DNA of 11,896 nucleotides, from the NCBI GenBank assembly GCA_045123975.1, contig JBGVKV010000108.1:1-11896 (forward strand), given 5' to 3'. The DNA is from SIG701 sp045123975. GTDB taxonomy: Bacteria; Bacillota; Clostridia; Oscillospirales; CAG-272. The notes below the pieces were generated by a model. It worked only from the letters and a program-made list of their open reading frames with translations. It did not search any database and had not been told where the DNA came from. Position numbers and translations under genes: made by a program. How positions within the stretch are numbered: position 1 is the stretch's first letter; each line of letters opens with the position of its first letter. Shown here one piece after another: positions 7,254 to 11,896 of the stretch.

Positions 7254-10200
7254 ATGGAACGCAATACATTCGATTCTATAAAAATTGGTCTGGCGTCTCC
7301 TGAAATGATCCGCAGCTGGTCTCACGGCGAAGTAAAAAAGCCGGAAACCATCAACTACCGCACGCTCAAGCCTGAGCGTGACGGTCTGTTCTGCGAGCGC
7401 ATCTTTGGACCGACGAAAGACTGGGAGTGCTTGTGCGGCAAGTACAAGCGCATCCGTCACAAGGGCAAGATCTGCGAGAAGTGCGGCGTTGAAGTTACCC
7501 AGAAAAAGGTACGCCGTGAGCGCATGGGCCACATCGAGCTGGCCGCTCCCGTATCCCACATCTGGTACTTCCGTGCTATTCCCTCCCGTATGGGTCTGCT
7601 TCTGGACATCTCCCCCCGCCTTCTGGAGAAGGTTCTCTATTTCGCTTCCTATATTGTAATTGATCCGGGTTCTACCCCGCTGGCAAAATATCAGCTTCTG
7701 AAGGAGACCGAGTACCGCGCCGCTTACGACCGCTACGAGAATGATTTCCGTGTGGGCATGGGCGCCGAGGCTATCAAGGAGCTTCTGAGCGAGCTCGATA
7801 TCGAAGCACTGTCTGTACAGCTCAAGCAGGAGCTCTCTCAGGCAAGCGGTCAGAAAAAGGTCCGTATCATCAAGCGTCTGGAGGTCGTTGAGGCCTTCCG
7901 CAAGTCCGGCAATAAGCCGGAGTGGATGATCATGGACGTGGTTCCGGTTATTCCGCCGGAGCTCCGCGCCATGGTACAGCTGGACGGCGGTCGTTTCGCC
8001 ACCTCCGATCTGAACGATCTGTACCGCCGCGTTATCAACCGCAACAACCGTCTGAAGCGCCTCATGGAACTGAGCGCTCCCGACATCATCATCCGTAACG
8101 AGAAGCGTATGCTCCAGGAAGCCGTTGACGCCCTGATCGACAACGGCCGCCGCGGCAAGCCCGTTACCGGTCCTTCCAACCGCCCCCTGAAGTCTCTGTC
8201 CGAAATGCTCCGCGGTAAGCAGGGTCGTTTCCGTCAGAACCTGCTGGGTAAGCGTGTTGACTATTCCGGCCGTTCCGTTATCGTTGTAGGACCCAGCCTG
8301 AAAATTTATCAGTGCGGTCTGCCGAAGGAAATGGCTCTGGAGCTCTTCAAGCCCTTCGTTATGAAGCGTCTGGTAGAAACCCAGAAGGCTTCCAATATCA
8401 AGGAGGCCAAGAAGAAGGTCGATCGCGTACACACCGACGTGTGGGACGCTTTGGAAGTTGTAATTAAGGAACATCCCGTTCTTCTGAACCGTGCACCTAC
8501 CCTTCACCGTCTGTCCATTCAGGCATTCGAGCCCGTACTGGTAGAAGGTAAGGCAATCAAGCTGCATCCTCTGGTATGTAAGGCGTTCAACGCCGACTTC
8601 GACGGCGACCAGATGCCTGTTCACGAACCGCTGTCTGCCGAGGCACAGGCCGAGGCACGCTTCCTGATGCTGTCCGCCAATAACCTCCTGAAGCCGGTAG
8701 ATGGCAAGGCCATCACCGTTCCTTCCCAGGATATGGTGCTTGGTTCCTTCTATCTGACTCTGGACAAGGCAGGCGAGCCCGGTGAGGGCAAGTGCTTCCG
8801 CGATTTCGACGAGGCTATGATGGCTTATGAAAACGGTCTGCTCGGTCTGCACGCTCCTATCAAGGTGCGCGTGGAAAAGGAGATCGACGGCGAAATGCGC
8901 ACCGGTATCATCAACGCTACCCTGGGTCGTCTGATCTTCAACCGTGCAATTCCTCAGGATCTGCACTACGTAGACCGTTCCGATCCCTCGAAGCTGTTTG
9001 ATCTGGAAATCGACTTCGTTGCCGGTTCCAAGCAGCTGGGCCAGATCATCGACCGTTGTATCAAGTACCACGGCTTCGGTGTAACCGCCAACATGCTGGA
9101 CGAGATCAAGTCTATGGGCTTCAAGTATTCTACCCGTGCATCTATCTCCATCTCCGTTGCGGATATGACCATTCCGCCCGAGAAGTACGATCTAGTTGCC
9201 GCCGCCGAAAAGAAGGTTGAGACGGTTGCCAAGCACTTCCAGCGCGGTGAACTCTCCGAAGAGGAGCGTTACCAGAACGTTGTCCGTATTTGGGAACAGA
9301 CCACCAACGACGTTGTCGCTGCTCTGCAGAACAACTTCAACCGTTATAACCCCATCAAGATGATGAGTGACTCCGGTGCCCGTGGTAACATCACGCAGAT
9401 GCGTCAGCTGGCCGGTATGCGAGGCCTGATGTTCGCTACCTCCGGTAAGACCATGGAAATCCCGATCAAGTCTAACTTCCGTGAAGGCTTGAATATTCTG
9501 GAGTATTTCATTGCGGCACGTGGTGCACGTAAGTCCCTGTCCGATACCGCTCTGAAGACCGCGGACTCCGGCTACCTGACCAGACGTCTGGTTGACGTTG
9601 CCCAGGAAGTCATCATCCGTGAGAAGGACTGCGGTACCCAGAAGGGTCTGGTCGTACACGCCATCAAGGACGGCAACGAGGTAATCGAGCCTCTGAAGGA
9701 CCGTCTGATGGGCCGTTACGTTATCGGCAACGTGGTACATCCCGAAACCGGTGAGGTTCTCGTGGAAGATAACACCATGATCAACGAAAAGCAGGCTGCT
9801 GCTATCGTGGATGCCGGTATTGAAACCGTTCTTATCCGTACCGTTCTCCAGTGCCGCGCACGCCACGGCGTCTGCGCACACTGCTACGGTGCCGATCTGG
9901 CACACTCCACTCCCGTGGATATCGGCGAAGCCGTCGGTATCATCGCTGCTCAGTCCATCGGTGAGCCCGGTACTCAGCTGACGATGCGTACCTTCCATAC
10001 CGGTGGTGTGGCAGGTGCCGATATTACCCAGGGTCTTCCCCGAGTTGAGGAACTCTTCGAGGCAAGAAAGCCCAAGAAGCCCGCTATCGTTGCCGAGCAG
10101 TCCGGTATGGCTACCATCCAGGACAGCAAGCGTCTGCGCACTATCACGGTGAAGGCAGATGAAAGCGGCGAGGAAATCGCTTATCAGATTCCCTTCGGTA

Positions 10201-10952
10201 TGCGCATTCTCATCGCCGACGGTCAGCACGTTCGTGCCGGTCAGGAACTGACCGAGGGCTACCGTGCCCCCGCCGATATTCTCCGCATCAACGGTATCGA
10301 TGAGGTATACGAATATATCCTTCTCGAAGTACAGAAGGTATACCGTTCCCAGAACATCGACATCAACGATAAGCACATCGAGGTTATCGCCCGTCAGATG
10401 ACCCGCAAGGTTATCATCAAGGACGCAGGAAGCACCAACCTGCTTTCCGGCTCCACTGTGGATCTGACCGAGCTGAATGCCGAGAACGAGGCTGTTGAAA
10501 AGCGCATCGCCGCAGGCGAAGCCGGCTTGACCCTCGCTGACGGAACTCCTCTGCTCCTTGGTATCACCAAGGCATCTCTGGGCACCGAATCCTTCCTGTC
10601 TGCCGCCTCCTTCCAGGAGACCACCAAGGTTCTCACCGAGGCTGCTATCAAGGGTAAGGTAGACCACCTGATGGGTCTGAAGGAGAACGTTATCATCGGT
10701 AAGCTGATCCCTGCCGGTACCGGTATGGCCCGCTACCGCGACATCGACGTTCAGCGTACGCAGCCCTATAACGATCCCCTTATGGCAGAGCTTCAGATGG
10801 CTGCTATGGCATCCGAATCCAAGCGTGCCGAAGAGGACGAAGAGGATCAGGATCTTGATCTGGCCGACGCAGAGATCGATATGCAGGAAGATATGAGCTC
10901 CGTTGGAGACGACAATCTGCTTGCAGACGACGAAGCCTCCGACAACGAATAA
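7254..10952 (+). CDS. rpoC: DNA-directed RNA polymerase subunit beta-prime
   Basis: A 1232-residue beta-prime subunit that supplies the catalytic aspartates. The start at ATG 7254 has AAAGAAGG 10 bases upstream. Zinc site 1 is C59, C61, C74 and C77 in the N-terminal clamp region. NADFDGDQM (446-454) holds the magnesium-binding D448, D450 and D452; the next residues read PVHEPLS rather than the common AVHVPLS. Zinc site 2 is C793, C867, C874 and C877. The trigger loop region (MRTFHTGGVAGADITQGLPR) has no large insertion, unlike E. coli. The C-terminal 40 residues (1193-1232) contain 20 Asp/Glu and no Lys or Arg, matching the acidic tail on RpoB. The single CTA codon at 9192-9194 is one of the few rare codons seen. 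It forms one operon with rpoB and is followed at once by a strong terminator. Confidence 0.99.
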   Translation: MERNTFDSIKIGLASPEMIRSWSHGEVKKPETINYRTLKPERDGLFCERIFGPTKDWECLCGKYKRIRHKGKICEKCGVEVTQKKVRRERMGHIELAAPVSHIWYFRAIPSRMGLLLDISPRLLEKVLYFASYIVIDPGSTPLAKYQLLKETEYRAAYDRYENDFRVGMGAEAIKELLSELDIEALSVQLKQELSQASGQKKVRIIKRLEVVEAFRKSGNKPEWMIMDVVPVIPPELRAMVQLDGGRFATSDLNDLYRRVINRNNRLKRLMELSAPDIIIRNEKRMLQEAVDALIDNGRRGKPVTGPSNRPLKSLSEMLRGKQGRFRQNLLGKRVDYSGRSVIVVGPSLKIYQCGLPKEMALELFKPFVMKRLVETQKASNIKEAKKKVDRVHTDVWDALEVVIKEHPVLLNRAPTLHRLSIQAFEPVLVEGKAIKLHPLVCKAFNADFDGDQMPVHEPLSAEAQAEARFLMLSANNLLKPVDGKAITVPSQDMVLGSFYLTLDKAGEPGEGKCFRDFDEAMMAYENGLLGLHAPIKVRVEKEIDGEMRTGIINATLGRLIFNRAIPQDLHYVDRSDPSKLFDLEIDFVAGSKQLGQIIDRCIKYHGFGVTANMLDEIKSMGFKYSTRASISISVADMTIPPEKYDLVAAAEKKVETVAKHFQRGELSEEERYQNVVRIWEQTTNDVVAALQNNFNRYNPIKMMSDSGARGNITQMRQLAGMRGLMFATSGKTMEIPIKSNFREGLNILEYFIAARGARKSLSDTALKTADSGYLTRRLVDVAQEVIIREKDCGTQKGLVVHAIKDGNEVIEPLKDRLMGRYVIGNVVHPETGEVLVEDNTMINEKQAAAIVDAGIETVLIRTVLQCRARHGVCAHCYGADLAHSTPVDIGEAVGIIAAQSIGEPGTQLTMRTFHTGGVAGADITQGLPRVEELFEARKPKKPAIVAEQSGMATIQDSKRLRTITVKADESGEEIAYQIPFGMRILIADGQHVRAGQELTEGYRAPADILRINGIDEVYEYILLEVQKVYRSQNIDINDKHIEVIARQMTRKVIIKDAGSTNLLSGSTVDLTELNAENEAVEKRIAAGEAGLTLADGTPLLLGITKASLGTESFLSAASFQETTKVLTEAAIKGKVDHLMGLKENVIIGKLIPAGTGMARYRDIDVQRTQPYNDPLMAELQMAAMASESKRAEEDEEDQDLDLADAEIDMQEDMSSVGDDNLLADDEASDNE

Positions 10953-10959
10953 TTCCCTG

Positions 10960-10990
10960 AAAATCCTGTCCTTTCCGGGCAGGATTTTTT
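10960..10990 (+). terminator. Rho-independent terminator of the rpoBC operon
   Basis: The stem AAAATCCTGTCC (10960-10971) pairs with GGGCAGGATTTT (10977-10988) through 12 pairs, one of them G-T, with a 5-base loop and a run of six T at 10985-10990. It begins 8 bases after the rpoC stop codon and separates rpoBC from the str operon. Confidence 0.92.
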
Positions 10991-11088
10991 GCGTTGTTTG
11001 TCCAATCTCACCAATGAGCGCAAATTCGTAAAAAGTGCGCGAATATTATTGTGCAAATTGGAGAATAATTGAAAATATTGAATCCTTA

Positions 11089-11117
11089 TTGACAGACGGC
11101 ATCCAAAATGCTATAAT
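11089..11117 (+). promoter_or_regulatory. rpsL (str operon) promoter, perfect consensus
   Basis: TTGACA (11089-11094) and TATAAT (11112-11117) match the sigma-A consensus at all twelve positions with the ideal 17-base spacer. The bases upstream of the -35 box (about 11064-11084) are AT-rich and may act as an UP element. The transcript should start near 11124, leaving a leader of about 118 bases. The rest of the 10953-11241 gap holds only the rpoC terminator, an AT-rich stretch and the leader hairpins. Confidence 0.95.
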
Positions 11118-11125
11118 ATTCACGT

Positions 11126-11206
11126 GCGTTTATGGGTACCTCTTTTTCTGTGCCCAAAACGCTGACTTTGATACTGTCGGCGGGCATCTCTTCCCGGCGA
11201 TCGTAT
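11126..11206 (+). promoter_or_regulatory. Structured rpsL 5' leader, two tandem hairpins
   Basis: Hairpin 1: GCGTTT-A-TGGGTAC (11126-11139) pairs with GTGCCCAAAACGC (11150-11162), 13 pairs with one bulged A and one G-T pair, and a pyrimidine loop CTCTTTTTCT. It starts almost at the predicted 5' end of the RNA. Hairpin 2: ATACTGTCGGCGGG (11171-11184) pairs with CCCGGCGATCGTAT (11193-11206), 12 of 14 positions, with an 8-base loop. Neither is followed by a U-tract, so they are not terminators. The GGAGG ribosome binding site (11231-11235) lies 24 bases downstream; CCTC at 11139-11142 could pair with its GAGG, a weak possibility. I do not recognise this as a named leader family. Confidence 0.65.
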
Positions 11207-11241
11207 ATAAACAACTATCACGAAAGAAATGGAGGAAAATC

Positions 11242-11661
11242 ATGCCAACCTTTAATCAGCTTGTTAAGCAGGGCAGACAGGACAAGACCTACAAGTCTAA
11301 GTCTCCGGCTCTTCAGCGTGGCTTCAACTCGATCAAGAACAAGGCGATCGACCAGAGCGCACCGCAGAAGCGCGGCGTCTGCACTAAGGTAGGTACCACC
11401 ACACCGAAGAAGCCGAACTCTGCACTTCGTAAATTTGCTAAGGTTCGTCTGACCAACGGTATGGAAGCTACCTGCTACATCCCCGGTATCGGCCACAACC
11501 TGCAGGAACACTCCGTCGTACTTATTCGCGGCGGCCGTGTACGTGACCTGCCTGGTGTACGTTACCACATCATCCGCGGTACCCTGGATGCACAGGGCGT
11601 TGCAAACCGCAACCAGAGCCGTTCCAAGTACGGCGCAAAGAAGGCAAAGGCTAAGAAGTAA
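11242..11661 (+). CDS. rpsL: 30S ribosomal protein S12
   Basis: A 139-residue S12, the decoding-centre protein that monitors codon-anticodon pairing. ATG 11242 follows GGAGG by six bases, and the protein opens MPTFNQLVKQGR as usual. It is longer than the E. coli protein because of a Firmicute-type segment after residue 25 (RGFNSIKNKAIDQ), followed by the near-invariant QKRGVCTKV, TPKKPNSALRK and GHNLQEHSV blocks. K56 corresponds to E. coli K43 (counting Met). R101 in GGRVRDLPG corresponds to E. coli K88, normally Lys, and Lys-to-Arg there is a known streptomycin-resistance change. D102, the residue methylthiolated by RimO in E. coli, is present. It is the first gene of the str operon, with rpsG 164 bases downstream and no terminator between them. 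Confidence 0.99.
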   Translation: MPTFNQLVKQGRQDKTYKSKSPALQRGFNSIKNKAIDQSAPQKRGVCTKVGTTTPKKPNSALRKFAKVRLTNGMEATCYIPGIGHNLQEHSVVLIRGGRVRDLPGVRYHIIRGTLDAQGVANRNQSRSKYGAKKAKAKK

Positions 11662-11825
11662 TTTTCGCTTTGCCCCCTCGTAAAGTCTCATTTCCAGCGT
11701 GCGAGCGCACTGCTGTATCGTGAAACATTGTTTATATACGACACGGCTGACGCTCACTTGCACTAGCGGGAGAATCTTTCGAGTACCTATGATTTCATAT
11801 ATTTTTAATGAAGGAGGGAAGTACA
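11662..11825 (+). other. rpsL-rpsG intergenic region with RNA pairing potential
   Basis: These 164 bases hold no gene, no U-tailed terminator and no convincing promoter, so rpsG is probably read through from rpsL. Two exclusive pairings are visible. One is a local hairpin GTGC-GAGC-GCAC (11699-11710). The other is a long-range helix joining GTGCGAGCG (11699-11707) to CGCTC (11751-11755) and GCAC (11760-11763) across a 4-base bulge. In E. coli the S12-S7 gap carries the site where S7 represses its own operon; whether this region does the same is inference. Confidence 0.45.
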
Positions 11826-11896
11826 GTGTCGAGAAGAGGTCAGATTTCTAAAAGAGATGTGCTGCCGGATCCGCTTTACAACTCTAAACTCGTAAC
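11826..11896 (+). CDS. rpsG: 30S ribosomal protein S7, N-terminal fragment (3' truncated)
   Basis: The last 71 bases encode the first 23 residues of S7. The start is GTG 11826, eight bases after the GGAGG within AAGGAGGG (11811-11818), one of the strongest ribosome binding sites in the window. The translation reads MSRRGQISKRDVLPDPLYNS and continues KLV, matching the family's characteristic N-terminus (RRG, KRDVLPDP, YNSKLV). S7 is a primary 16S rRNA-binding protein that nucleates assembly of the 30S head and, in E. coli, represses the str operon. The gene runs off the window; its place directly after rpsL is the standard str-operon order. Confidence 0.96.
   Translation, partial: MSRRGQISKRDVLPDPLYNSKLV

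Noticed and set aside
3365..7264. A 1299-codon open frame on the strand opposite rpoB
   Set aside because: It is exactly in register with the rpoB codons, so it stays open simply because rpoB avoids TTA, CTA and TCA. The translation has no recognisable domain and no ribosome binding site was evident. The same cause explains the long antisense frames over rpoC (7167-9071 and 9192-10667), split near the single CTA codon at 9192-9194.
11035..11241. An upstream extension of rpsL by 69 codons
   Set aside because: It crosses the perfect promoter and the leader hairpins, and the S12 N-terminus begins at ATG 11242 behind GGAGG.
11758..11793. TTGCAC and TATGAT boxes ahead of rpsG as a promoter
   Set aside because: The spacer is 24 bases, too long for a sigma-A promoter; read-through from rpsL is simpler.
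1..11896. CRISPR arrays, tRNA or rRNA genes, insertion sequences, attachment sites
   Set aside because: No regular direct-repeat arrays, no cloverleaf-like sequences, no transposase or terminal inverted repeats were seen on either strand.

Overview
The window is a bacterial chromosome segment carrying part of the core information-processing gene set. The organism is most likely a Gram-positive Clostridia-type Firmicute of moderate GC, plausibly in the Ruminococcaceae/Oscillospiraceae range. This is inferred from strong AAGGAGG-type ribosome binding sites, sigma-A type promoters, short U-tailed hairpin terminators, a trigger loop in RpoC without the large proteobacterial insertion, and an S12 with the longer N-terminal region usual in Firmicutes. 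The exact taxon cannot be fixed from this sequence alone.

Layout, left to right. (1) 1-405: the 3' end of radA (DNA repair ATPase, Lon-like domain), closed by a hairpin terminator. (2) 607-2178: an unusual 523-residue regulator joining ECF-type sigma-factor regions 2 and 4 to a winged-helix domain and a long uncharacterised C-terminal domain. A strong ribosome binding site and ATG sit exactly at the domain junction. (3) 2219-2244: a GAAA-loop hairpin shared by two convergent genes. (4) 2256-3017, minus strand: an NADP-type short-chain dehydrogenase. (5) 3018-3388: a divergent regulatory region with an SDR promoter, a cluster of TTTACA/TGTAAA elements, a strong rpoB promoter and a long leader hairpin. 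(6) 3389-7213 and 7254-10952: rpoB and rpoC, encoding the two catalytic RNA polymerase subunits, then a strong terminator. (7) 10953-11241: a perfect-consensus promoter and a structured leader for rpsL. (8) 11242-11661: rpsL (S12). (9) 11826-11896: the first codons of rpsG (S7), running off the end.

How it fits together. rpoB-rpoC form one transcription unit with its own promoter and terminator. Upstream, rpoB is not preceded by rplJ-rplL, so beta/beta-prime synthesis is uncoupled from L10-L7/L12. rpsL-rpsG begin a second unit (the str operon, presumably continuing to EF-G and EF-Tu outside the window) with its own very strong promoter. Both units have structured 5' leaders, a likely site of post-transcriptional or growth-rate control. 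The sigma-like regulator and the SDR sit between radA and rpoB as accessory-looking genes; the former differs visibly in base and codon use from its neighbours.

Most of the window is ordinary housekeeping. The least explained parts are the composite sigma factor with a possible internal translation start, the repeat array and leader hairpin ahead of rpoB, the two-hairpin rpsL leader, and an S12 that natively carries arginine where lysine is usual and where Lys-to-Arg is a classical streptomycin-resistance change.
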